DNA of 64,000 nt, taken from Hofstenia miamia (lineage: Eukaryota; Xenacoelomorpha; Acoela). Position 1 is the stretch's first letter. Each line of letters opens with the position of its first letter. Below, in pieces: positions 57,101 to 64,000 of the stretch. Made by a program: the position numbers and the translations under genes. The notes beneath the pieces are model-generated. The model was given only the letters and a program-made list of their open reading frames with translations, ran no database searches and was not told where the DNA came from. The stretch is from positions 130,146 to 194,145 of the forward strand of contig SCFE01000050.1 of the NCBI GenBank assembly GCA_004352715.1, read 5' to 3'.

Positions 57101-58480
57101 NNNNNNNNNNNNNNNNNNNNNNNNNNNNNNNNNNNNNNNNNNNNNNNNNNNNNNNNNNNNNNNNNNNNNNNNNNNNNNNNNNNNNNNNNNNNNNNNNNNN
57201 NNNNNNNNNNNNNNNNNNNNNNNNNNNNNNNNNNNNNNNNNNNNNNNNNNNNNNNNNNNNNNNNNNNNNNNNNNNNNNNNNNNNNNNNNNNNNNNNNNNN
57301 NNNNNNNNNNNNNNNNNNNNNNNNNNNNNNNNNNNNNNNNNNNNNNNNNNNNNNNNNNNNNNNNNNNNNNNNNNNNNNNATATATATATATATATATATA
57401 TATGCTACCAAACTCAGCTATAAATTTTAACCTACTTCCACTTACTAATTTACTCATAAATACATTTGTTTAACTTAAACGTAAAATATTAAAATATAAA
57501 GCATATGTTTTCTAAAGATAGATTTATAAAGAAGGTTTTTAGACCGTTTTTACCTAACCGTCATCGTTTCAACCTTTGTAAAGTTGTCAAGATTCAAATC
57601 AGCCGTGGTGTTGAAATATGCGCGACTCCATCTTCTAATATCTCTGGAACGACGTAGAATGGTAGGATTAAGGGCATTTCCACTCTGTAAAATCAAGCGT
57701 GCAACGTTATGTGCAAGACTAGGATGAGTAACGAGGTTTAGAGCTAAAGCGTCTGCCCCAGCACCAACTCCTACAAGACAAGCAATAAAAATTCGTATTA
57801 TCCTAAGAATTGGTATTATTTGAAGTTTGAATGGAAGAATATACCTATGTAGATGTGCTAGATTTGAATAAGGATGATTTTTGCTGGACAGTCCATTCCA
57901 TAAAATTCATTTATGTATAAATTATTCTTTAAAAGCCATAATACATTTCTAACATAAATATTGGAAAATCATTTTGGATTTTAAACAACTGTAGTTGCAT
58001 GACTAAATAACTGCTTTTTTAACATAAGTTTAGAATTCTATCAAATAATTCGTTAAACTGTAAAGAAGTATCGCTTAGAAACTTCCATTATTTTCGAAAC
58101 CATGCAAACATACCAACTACTGTAATCTTGGAACTGTCGGCACCGAATATAGACGCGCTTTTATAAATCCACTCAATAGCAGAGCGTTGATCAGCTAAAC
58201 TTTGATTTCCAATCCAATTTTTGTCTAAGTGATCCAAAAATGCGTAACCATAAGACCCCAGTCTATAATGCACTATTACTACGACACAGTCACATTTCAA
58301 AACAAGTTGTCGCACAAGGCCTCTCAGCTGCCGTCGACCTCTGAATTGAGAAAAGTTATCGCCAACAATTAGAACAAGAAGAGGAAGTCTGTTGCATGTG
58401 TGCAGAGGCCCTGCAATGTCCATTGTTAAGCAATCAACTCCTCCTTCTTTCCAATCGAAAAATGAGTAGCAGGAACGTGG
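44169..58480 (-). CDS. Catalytically dead carboxylesterase-like type I membrane protein (neuroligin/gliotactin-like), 5' end missing
   Basis: Seven exons join in phase: 58480-58114, 57770-57554, 51048-50916, 49777-49586, 46696-46407, 46118-45958, 44479-44169 (TGA), about 556 aa. Fold landmarks are GVDCL (for EDCL), VVIVHYRLGSYGYAF, NQSLADQRSAIEWI, KITVVG, ARLILQSGN, VMIGHNLNDGW, VYKYEF, KEMFYYWKNFIQIGNPDP and TWPLYN. At the nucleophile elbow GxSxG reads GVGAG (Ser to Gly). HGGGF reads IVGDNF. HGDEL reads VGDEL (His to Val); only an Asp remains at the acid position. So no esterase activity is expected. The last exon has a transmembrane helix (YVLLLSGSLGGLLYIAFV), a basic cytoplasmic tail (KKQRRLEEC) and C-terminal ESFF. 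Known members with this plan are cell-adhesion receptors at synapses or septate junctions. The signal peptide and first esterase segment must lie upstream of 58,480 and were not found. The 6.5-kb second intron holds a LINE and a gap. Confidence 0.85.
44638..44707. repeat. (TTA)n microsatellite
   Basis: About 23 uninterrupted TTA units, located just upstream of the last esterase exon, in its intron. Confidence 0.97.
45781..45850. repeat. (TA)n microsatellite with palindromic TCTATTTATCTA / TAGATAGATAAATAGA flanks
   Basis: Two TA tracts separated by TAGATAGATAAATAGA, the inverse of the left flank, giving a strong hairpin. In an esterase intron, about 100 bp downstream of the exon 6 donor. Confidence 0.85.
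46697..49585. other. Esterase-like gene intron 4
   Basis: No coding exon is required here: exon 4 (ends SITSLSK|GTAGGC) and exon 5 (starts ARRSNEEIL) join in phase 0. The frames at 47,280-47,641 and 48,138-48,374 have no known motifs. At 48,866-48,890 GGCCGTGTAGCTTATTGG resembles a tRNA A-box, and at 49,446-49,475 the minus strand has GCAGGGTTCGAGCCCC, a B-box-like word. Both may be SINE relics. Confidence 0.45.
49834..50820. mobile_element. Non-autonomous TIR transposon (mariner/Tc1-like) filling an esterase intron
   Basis: The left end ACCCTTGCCTATAATAAACGGAACACTGAA matches the inverse of the right end (...TTAATGTCCCGCTTACTATAGACAAGGTT, about 50,792-50,821) over some 28 bp with several mismatches. 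TA precedes the left end. About 990 bp. Internal sequence has no intact frame. It occupies nearly all of the intron between exons 49,777 and 50,916. Confidence 0.6.
50141..50221. repeat. Hairpin element nested in the TIR transposon
   Basis: GCAGGGGTTGGAAAAAATTAATTGG faces CCAATTAATTTTATCCAACCCCTGG with a loop of about 30 bp. This is a foldback/MITE-like insertion of about 80 bp. Confidence 0.75.
51082..51126. repeat. (TA)n microsatellite
   Basis: About 22 TA units just upstream (on the gene strand) of the esterase exon at 51,048. Confidence 0.95.
51127..52319. other. AT-rich intron sequence before the LINE
   Basis: Extremely AT-rich with no gene or recognisable repeat. The frame at 51,947-52,129 is not convincing. 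Confidence 0.5.
52320..54895 (+). pseudogene. Nearly full-length LINE ORF2 (endonuclease plus reverse transcriptase), decayed
   Basis: The plus strand carries an APE-type endonuclease start (CIQETKL at about 52,335; ENGGGGLLIYVS at about 52,445). The conserved block VIIINLYLPPKR then LGYANQN (52,570-52,725) follows, where active copies have GDFN. The RT begins near 53,590 (YPTKWKAASVTSIPK, NYKHFRPITVTPI), continues with NQFGYKQNRSTTDALLF and VAFLDYSSAYNTV (53,770-53,910), and shows VGVTQEGPLSSMLFTYL and FSDDTYI (usually FADD) at 54,045-54,170. The C-terminal LP-type region ends near 54,890 (RYSRTFLPAALSFIN). At least four stops or frameshifts interrupt it. It lies in intron 2 of the esterase-like gene, antisense to it. 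Confidence 0.85.
54950..55080. repeat. (TA)n tract and 3' flank of the LINE
   Basis: TATATATATATACATATCTATATT directly follows the LINE 3' end. It may be the element's microsatellite tail. Confidence 0.5.
55205..55710. repeat. Tandem duplication of a 253-bp unit
   Basis: The unit starting ATAATCATTAGAATTG at 55,205 repeats from 55,458, almost identical through CATCAGAATGTTG with about five substitutions. There is no coding frame. It may be a true recent duplication or unresolved haplotypes. Confidence 0.9.
55711..56379. other. Intron sequence with a possible SINE-like patch
   Basis: GCTAGGCAAG (55,786) and CTTGCCTAG (about 55,896) bracket a GC-richer 110-bp patch containing GGGATCGATTCGAAGG, a weak tRNA B-box-like word. 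From 56,280 the plus strand is GC-richer (GAAGGAGAGGAGCTGTC...) and looks like the edge of a repeat cut by the gap. Confidence 0.35.
56380..57403. other. Assembly gap (1,000 N) followed by (TA)n
   Basis: Exactly 1,000 N (56,380-57,379), then ATATAT to 57,403. Reading frames spanning it are artefacts. No esterase exon needs to be hidden in it, because the flanking exons join in phase. Confidence 0.98.
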
Positions 58481-59079
58481 CTAAATGTACAAAAACTTAA
58501 TTTGAGGTTTTTTCTGACAGGGTTGACACTTTAAATCGTATAATACTAATAATGGCCAACGTTTATGTGCGCCATCTATCGACAAGAAGATTAGCTTGAA
58601 TAATTGTTTCATAAAATGTTATATATGTTTGCATTGCGATATTTAGAATTTAGATCAATTAAAATTATAGATATTGAATGTTTATTTCTGACTACATTTC
58701 TACAAATGATGCATCATAGTAACGAAAAACGAAAAGTTAAAATTCAATAACAGGGCTAAGCCTTAAAAAAGCATTTATTGTGAATGTATTCTGTCATGTA
58801 AATATTGGCATTTTCACTTAAAATTGATTATTGTATTTTAAATCAGTTCCGTGAAATCTATTGTTTTATTGATTTTTTAGCCAATTATTCATTAATCACT
58901 ACATCATTTGTAGAAGACAAATATAACATTAAATTAAATCTTTTCTAAAAAATTCAAAAATTTAAAAACTAGGTGATTCAGTTTCAGGTTCAATTTTCAA
59001 TATTCGAAAATTTCACCGCTTTAACTCGCTACACGTGAGATGACCACCTCTTCAGAAAATTTTACGAACGCTACGCCCC
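58481..59079. other. Upstream of the first recognised esterase exon
   Basis: I searched the minus strand for the missing N-terminal esterase segment (the usual F.GIPYA.PP motif) and found none here. AT-rich, no other feature. Confidence 0.5.
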
Positions 59080-59224
59080 TGACAGTACACTTTCAAAAGA
59101 AATTAATGTCACTAGGGGAATCCCTCAAAGAAACTGTCTAGGTCCACTATTATTTCTAATAATGATAAATAACCTACCTTCTTCAAGTTAATCTAGTCAA
59201 TCTAACTATTTGCAGACGACGTAG

Positions 59225-59232
<8 letters not shown>
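59080..59232 (+). pseudogene. LINE reverse transcriptase palm fragment
   Basis: The plus-strand frame SQEINVTRGIPQRNCLGPLLFLIMINNLPS, slightly shifted into FADDVEI, covers RT blocks 4-5 and ends at the TA tract and gap at 59,230. The N of PQRN replaces the usual Gly-Ser (PQGS). Confidence 0.7.
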
Positions 59233-59262
<30 letters not shown>

Positions 59263-59427
59263 NNNNNNNNNNNNNNNNNNNNNNNNNNNNNNNNNNNNNN
59301 NNNNNNNNNNNNNNNNNNNNNNNNNNNNNNNNNNNNNNNNNNNNNNNNNNNNNNNNNNNNNTTAACTGTCTTTTATAGTTTTCTATCCATACAATGCAAA
59401 CTATTTATATTTGTATATGTATATGTA

Positions 59428-59464
<37 letters not shown>
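59230..59464. repeat. (TA)n tracts around a 99-N gap (59,263-59,361)
   Basis: TA tracts lie at 59,230-59,260 and 59,433-59,464. The LINE fragment on the left stops at the first tract. Confidence 0.95.
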
Positions 59465-59468
<4 letters not shown>

Positions 59469-60031
59469 TTTTCTAATAACTGTAAGCACTTCGTTATTTT
59501 GTATTACGTCATGTGTTTCTAAAAATTCATTCGTTCAAGGTTGAATAATAAATCGTGATCTAATACGAATCTAATAGATTCGTCAAATAATTGCCATCAT
59601 TTACATGTATAGATGAGGAATGGTGACACTATTCTTAGAAATTGAATAAAATATTTAGATAAGCTGTACATCATATCTTAATGTTAATGACATTTTGAAA
59701 CCCATCTCGAGACAAATTTCAACCCCTAAATATTTTACAGCTACTGTATTACCTAGCTTGGGCCGTTTTTTCAGGTATCTTATAATTCTAGGAAATCTAG
59801 TTCAGTAAATACTACAGGAAACCGAAAACCTTTAGTTATGCAGTATCAAAATTGCACCACTTATTTCAATAAATAATTCCTCGTTTTTTAAATTTCGTTT
59901 CTATCCTATTGCAGTTCAAATTTTTAAATATAATTACCTAAATAGTTATGCATTATATTAAATTGAAATATTGAATATTTCTATTTTAAAAAGTAAAGTT
60001 TGTTTGAAATTGATTGCTATTCTAAAAACTA
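59465..60031. other. 3' flank of the ankyrin gene
   Basis: AT-rich with no gene seen; it must contain the 3' UTR of the ankyrin-repeat gene. No unambiguous AATAAA on the minus strand immediately after the stop. Confidence 0.5.
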
Positions 60032-61522
60032 TTATTCAAGTTTTTGTAGCCGCTTGACTGTTTGATCAGACATTTTCTTTTTCTTGGCTTCTTCAGAAAG
60101 TTTGTAATTTTTAATGCCATGGGCATGCGTGTCTGCATAATTATCCAACAAAATATTGACGATTTCTTCTGATTTATTAGAAATGGCTAAACTCAAAGCA
60201 GTATGGAGTTTATCGCTTTGGGCATTAATGTGTGCCTTTCTATTCAATAGGCATATGACAGCAGGCACATTTTTTTTCAAAACTGCATCTTGTAAAAGCG
60301 TAAACCCTCTTGAAGACTTCAAGTTAATGTTGAAGTTTAGCTTATATAAAAGGTAGTCAAGAATAGTAGGATCAAATTTTGTGGTTGATACTGTCATTTG
60401 CATGATGCCTGTTCCGTAATTTGTGGTTGTGTTTAAATCAGAACCCTCGCTCAAAAGATACTTAAATATCTCATAGTTGTTGTGGAAGGTTGCTGACATT
60501 AAAGGAGTATAACCAACCGAACTCTGGATATTAACAATACTCGGTCCCATGACAAGCTTAGCTTTTTCAAATATCATTTTCATTGTCTTCACATCTCCGT
60601 TTTGACAACAAATGTGTAAAGGTGTGCTTCCGCTGTTAGTTTTATTCATTAGCTCTTGAATCGTCGCTCTTCCATTATCACAAGCATCAAGAATCTTCCT
60701 CACTACATCATTTCCATTTTTAAGATACACAGCACAATGTAATGCGTTCCAACCATTAGCATCCTTTATTTTTAAGGACGCATTGGACGTAATAAAGTAA
60801 TCAATTGCCTCCAATTTATTTTGTAGAATAGCTAACATTAAAGGTGTGCGCCCATTAGTTTTTGTTAGTAAATTAACATCAGCTTTGTGTTTAATCAAAA
60901 CATCAGCAATTTCTGCTCTATTGTGGTAAGCTGCGAGGTGGATTAAGGCATATGGTTCATTATTAGGATATAAATTTGCATCATTTCCGTTTTCCAACCA
61001 CTTAGAAAAAAAAGATGTATTGCCATCTCTCAACTCGTTCTTTAGTTGAGGCATACTTACATTAATTGGCCCATATGTGCCTTCATCTTTTGCTTGAGTT
61101 TTGACGCTAGGTAATTCAACGCTAACTTGTAAATCATCGCCATTTTGATCATCTTCATCTTTGTCATCTTTTAGACTTCTCAAATTTATTGTTGATGCAT
61201 CATTTATCGTCTTACCCAGTAATTTATCGTCAAGAACAGAGAGCGCATGCGCTTCTTGGAAAAACTTACTTGGAAGTTTTCCATAAAGATTGAGTTGCTT
61301 TAGAATTGCAGCAGTAAGTTTCCTTTTACAGGCGGTGTTCAAGCCTGCCAACTCATCTCGTATTACATCTTCATCCACGCATTCAATTAAAGCTTGTATG
61401 CTATCATAACCAGCATTAACTAAAACGAGAAAAACATCTTCTTCAAATATATTGCTTTCAATTAAGAAGTAGCGCAACTCAGATCTTGCTGCGTCCATAT
61501 TTTCTGTATATTCATCAGACAT
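60032..61522 (-). CDS. SAM-like domain plus ankyrin-repeat protein, intronless
   Basis: One uninterrupted frame of 496 aa. I chose the ATG at 61,522 (MSDEYTENMDAARSEL) because the frame upstream of it has only a GTG. Residues about 12-78 form a helical domain with GYDSIQALIECVDEDVIRDEL and ACKRKLTAAILKQL, the pattern of a SAM-type domain. An acidic linker follows (about 118-130, DDKDEDDQNGDD). From about 180 to 465 there are seven or eight ankyrin repeats, recognisable by ALIHLAAYHNRAEIADVLI, GRTPLMLAILQNK, GWNALHCAVY, GSTPLHICCQNGD, GYTPLMSATFHNN and TALSLAISNKSEEIVNILL. The C-terminus is Lys-rich (KLSEEAKKKKMSD). Such proteins are usually cytoplasmic scaffolds; partners cannot be predicted. 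No orthologue name is assigned. Intronless in a region of intron-rich genes, so it may be a retrogene. It lies on the same strand as, and upstream of, the esterase gene. Confidence 0.85.
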   Translation of the reverse strand: MSDEYTENMDAARSELRYFLIESNIFEEDVFLVLVNAGYDSIQALIECVDEDVIRDELAGLNTACKRKLTAAILKQLNLYGKLPSKFFQEAHALSVLDDKLLGKTINDASTINLRSLKDDKDEDDQNGDDLQVSVELPSVKTQAKDEGTYGPINVSMPQLKNELRDGNTSFFSKWLENGNDANLYPNNEPYALIHLAAYHNRAEIADVLIKHKADVNLLTKTNGRTPLMLAILQNKLEAIDYFITSNASLKIKDANGWNALHCAVYLKNGNDVVRKILDACDNGRATIQELMNKTNSGSTPLHICCQNGDVKTMKMIFEKAKLVMGPSIVNIQSSVGYTPLMSATFHNNYEIFKYLLSEGSDLNTTTNYGTGIMQMTVSTTKFDPTILDYLLYKLNFNINLKSSRGFTLLQDAVLKKNVPAVICLLNRKAHINAQSDKLHTALSLAISNKSEEIVNILLDNYADTHAHGIKNYKLSEEAKKKKMSDQTVKRLQKLE

Positions 61523-62495
61523 TTTGACGAGAATACCAGGAACAAAAACGTACACCTACTAGTTATATTTTGATGAAGATATTTATTTAATGTCATGCTT
61601 CCTATATTTAAATGTTCTGTTTACATATTGATTGCGTCGTGTTCCTGGTAAAAATGCGGAATTACAATATACTCTAACGTATGAACAACAAACCAGATTT
61701 TATCAAACCAAAAACAGTCAATAAATTCGAACTTTAAAGAAATTTTGAAAAGTGTTTAAGAAAACTACAACTTAAAAATGAAAATTTAATAATAGATTAT
61801 TAAAATATACGAGTAGTAATACAGACAAGTAGGACACGACACATTGACCTTTGTGACCTTGACAGGCATATCTGACGTGACTATGATATAATTGGTACTT
61901 TGCACGTCTGGCGATAAAAGGTTCTATATCTCTAAATTATGTTTGTCAACAAATATTCCAATGACGTCAAATACAGCCAAAGTAAACAATTACCACACCA
62001 GATAAGCCAGCCGAGGTAACAAAGGTCCAATTGCGCTGTATTTCACACGGTTTCATGCTCTTATACCGGGTGGCACAAAAGTACCTTTCCCGATTTATGT
62101 AATAAATAAAAGTAGAAGCATTAGAAATGTTCTGCAGTAAGCTCCAAATTCATTCATTTGTACACTTTACATCAAGTCTGTCAGTGGGTGAAATAATATC
62201 TCGCAGATAGCTTTGTGTTTGCACAAAAGGAAACGTCCAATTATATTTTAAAAAAAATCCAACGTCACTTGCTAACATTCTATTAAAATTTCCGAATCTT
62301 AGATCAGAAATAAATATTTAGAGCCCTTAGTGCTTATAAATTGCATTTAAAGTTTGTCGGTTTATAAACTTTCATGTGCTAATCAACATTGTTTTTTTAA
62401 AATCATTTCGCTTTACCTGCTACACTCCAAATTTCACTCAACAAGCATTGTACTTTTATTAATCGCTTCCGAATATATTTTAAAGTAATTTACAT
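61523..62495. other. Promoter region of the ankyrin gene and flanking repeats
   Basis: No TATA box that I would trust. At 62,065-62,090 TACCGGGTGGCACAAAAGTACC resembles the terminus of a mariner-like transposon, but I could not find a matching inverted end. No further gene. Confidence 0.4.
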
Positions 62496-62752
62496 TTAAC
62501 CCTTTAGTCCCCAGGTTTTTTCCGAACGTTTTTTGAGATATATTTGTTAAAGAAAACAATCCTTTAGCAAAATCTATTTATAACAATTTTCTCAATGGAG
62601 GTTTATTTTGTTATTAAAAAGAATCGATATTTCACGATCTATTCAGCGAAAACATGTTCAGAGGCCTGGGTACTAAAGGGGAAGCATGCTGACTAAAAAT
62701 GAACGTGGTAGCTTAACGTCGTATATATACAACGTTGGGAGGTAAAGGGTTA
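62496..62752. mobile_element. MITE with TTAACCCTTTA-type ends
   Basis: TTTAACCCTTTAGTCCCC at the left is mirrored by GGGAGGTAAAGGGTTAA at the right. About 257 bp, non-coding. TTAA at both ends would fit a piggyBac-type MITE, similar in style but not in sequence to the one at 4,435. Confidence 0.55.
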
Positions 62753-62807
62753 AGAATTTTGTTCTTGCATAGAAATATGTCAATAAAAAAATGTTTGTTC
62801 TTAGACT

Positions 62808-64000
62808 ACAAATTTAATCCTGAAATTCCTGAAAACATTTTGTCAAATAGGTATTACTGCTGGGAGAATTAACGAGCAATTGCATAACAATATGCTGGAG
62901 CAGCGCAACTACTGGAAAAATGTCCTGTCCCGCTGTGTTGCGACTATTAAGTTTCTTTGTGAGAGAGGTCTTGCTTTTCGAGGTTGCAATGAAATCGTTG
63001 GCTCCAGAGAAAATGGAAATTATTTGAGCATCATGGACCTGATTGGGCAATTTGATCCATTCTTGTCCCAGCACATCTGTGCTCATGCTAATCGCGAGCG
63101 TGGACACATATCATATTTATCTAAAAAAATCTGTGAAGATTTAATTGCAATGATAGGTGAACAAGTCATGGTTCTAATCAAGAATGAGCTTTTAAAGTCA
63201 CGATATTTCTCAGTTTCAGTAGATTCTACTCCCGATATTACCCATAGTGACCAGCTGACCATCATTCTTCGTTATATCAATATGCTCAATTACCAGGTTG
63301 TGGAGCGTTTTCTGACACTTATCAATATCTCCAGTCACACACGGCAGAATCTTGCTGACACTCTGCTTCAGTAATTGTCGGATCAGGCCATCGACTTCAA
63401 ACATTGCCGTGGTCAGACATACGACTATGCAAGCAATGTGTCTGGTAAATAACTGGTAAATATAATGAAATGCAGCAAATCTTAAAAAATAAGAAGAGTT
63501 TAGTGTATTACATTAATTGTGCTGCCCAATTTTTGAATCTAGTTGGTCAGTTAGCTGTGGATTTTTGCGTTGAAGCAGTTTCATTTTTTGAGGTATTACA
63601 GCGCCTGTATGCATACTTTGTAGCATCACCACATCGTTGGGGTGTCCCGATGACCCATGTTAAAAATCAACCTGAATGCCTCGTTCCGAAATATACGTCA
63701 GATACCAGATTGTCTGCTCGAGCTGATGCTGCGAAAGCAGTCTTCAAGGGTTACCACCAATTTCAAAGCGACCTTGAGGAGATCTCAGTGGATCCCAATC
63801 AGAATGGTATCACAAGGAATGAAGCGGGTTAATTGGCCACCAAGCATATGGATACCATTGAATTTGCGCTGATTTATGCACTTTGGAACGATATTCTGCA
63901 GAAAGAAAGTTGCTTCAAAGTTCTACCATTGAGTTAACTCCTGCTATTGGTCTGCTGAAGAGCTTGGATACATTCTTGGATGAATGCCGAGAAAAGTTTG
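62808..64000 (+). pseudogene. hAT-superfamily (ZMYM1/DUF4371-like) transposase, broken and cut by the window edge
   Basis: Plus-strand pieces follow one another: NMLEQRNYWKNVLSRCVATI and FLCERGLAFRGCNE (62,880-63,000). Next come GNYLSIMDLIGQFDPFLSQHI, then FSVSVDSTPDITHSDQLTII with the first catalytic Asp (63,215-63,270), VERFLTLINISSHT, and after a stop at 63,372 CRGQTYDYASNVSGK (about 63,405-63,450). The domain continues with INCAAQFLNLVG (the SLNL region), then IEFALIYALWNDIL near 63,860. At least three in-frame breaks (63,372, about 63,450 and 63,830) make it a pseudogene. The C-terminal dimerisation domain would lie beyond 64,000. Known relatives are cut-and-paste transposases and their domesticated zinc-finger MYM-type derivatives. 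Confidence 0.85.

Noticed and set aside
56280-57473. Long apparent reading frames of 350-400 codons on both strands
   Set aside because: They consist almost entirely of N from the 1,000-base gap and of TA repeats read as Tyr-Ile; not real coding sequence. The same applies to frames over 950-1,421 and 14,487-14,864.
57554-57559. Alternative donor at 57,558 that would require an extra hidden esterase exon
   Set aside because: The donor AG|GTAAAA at 57,553 is stronger and gives phase 2, which joins exactly to the exon at 51,048; no missing exon is needed.

Overview
The window is strongly AT-rich nuclear DNA from an animal, probably an invertebrate. The evidence is spliceosomal introns of very unequal size, AATAAA polyadenylation signals, three conserved metazoan gene families, and a dense mixture of decayed LINEs and cut-and-paste DNA transposons. 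The phylum cannot be fixed from the sequence alone. Nothing here looks bacterial: there are no operons, ribosome-binding sites or CRISPR arrays.

Left part (1-7,474). A dead LINE fragment and an assembly gap are followed by a SET/TAF-I (nucleosome assembly protein family) gene on the minus strand, two exons, 2,839-7,063. Its 3.5-kb intron holds a pogo-like remnant and a MITE. SET is head-to-head with membralin, with only 411 bp between the two start codons, so the two probably share a bidirectional promoter.

Centre (7,475-39,397). Membralin (TMEM259), plus strand, spans about 32 kb. I could join twelve exons into one continuous 536-codon frame. Its introns hold most of the transposons of the window: a LINE on the minus strand split by a THAP/P-element-like transposon (9.6-14.4 kb), a small G-rich terminal-inverted-repeat element with its own basic reading frame (18.3-18.8 kb), a MITE (25.3-25.8 kb), and a Tc1 element with perfect 22-bp ends plus internal direct repeats (32,768-34,465). 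A 262-bp stretch around exon 3 is present twice, apparently through an assembly join.

Right part (39.4-64 kb). After a strip of LINE, piggyBac-like and Tc1-like debris comes a carboxylesterase-like type I membrane protein on the minus strand (44,169-58,480). Seven exons join in phase and the N-terminal exon or exons are missing. The catalytic Ser is Gly, the catalytic His position is Val and the oxyanion-hole motif is lost. A transmembrane helix follows the esterase domain, then a short basic tail ending in a possible PDZ ligand. This is the architecture of neuroligin/gliotactin-type cholinesterase-like adhesion molecules. Further right lie an intronless SAM-like plus ankyrin-repeat gene on the minus strand (60,032-61,522) and a hAT/ZMYM1-like transposase pseudogene that runs off the right edge.

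Functionally, SET (chromatin and PP2A regulation), membralin (ER membrane quality control), the esterase-like adhesion protein and the ankyrin protein are not an obvious pathway. The only linkage with a likely regulatory meaning is the SET-membralin divergent pair. I did not find a clearly new defence or mobile system. The strongest leads are the inactive esterase with its PDZ-like tail, the unexplained 553-bp TIR element with a basic reading frame, and the nested LINE/P-element arrangement.
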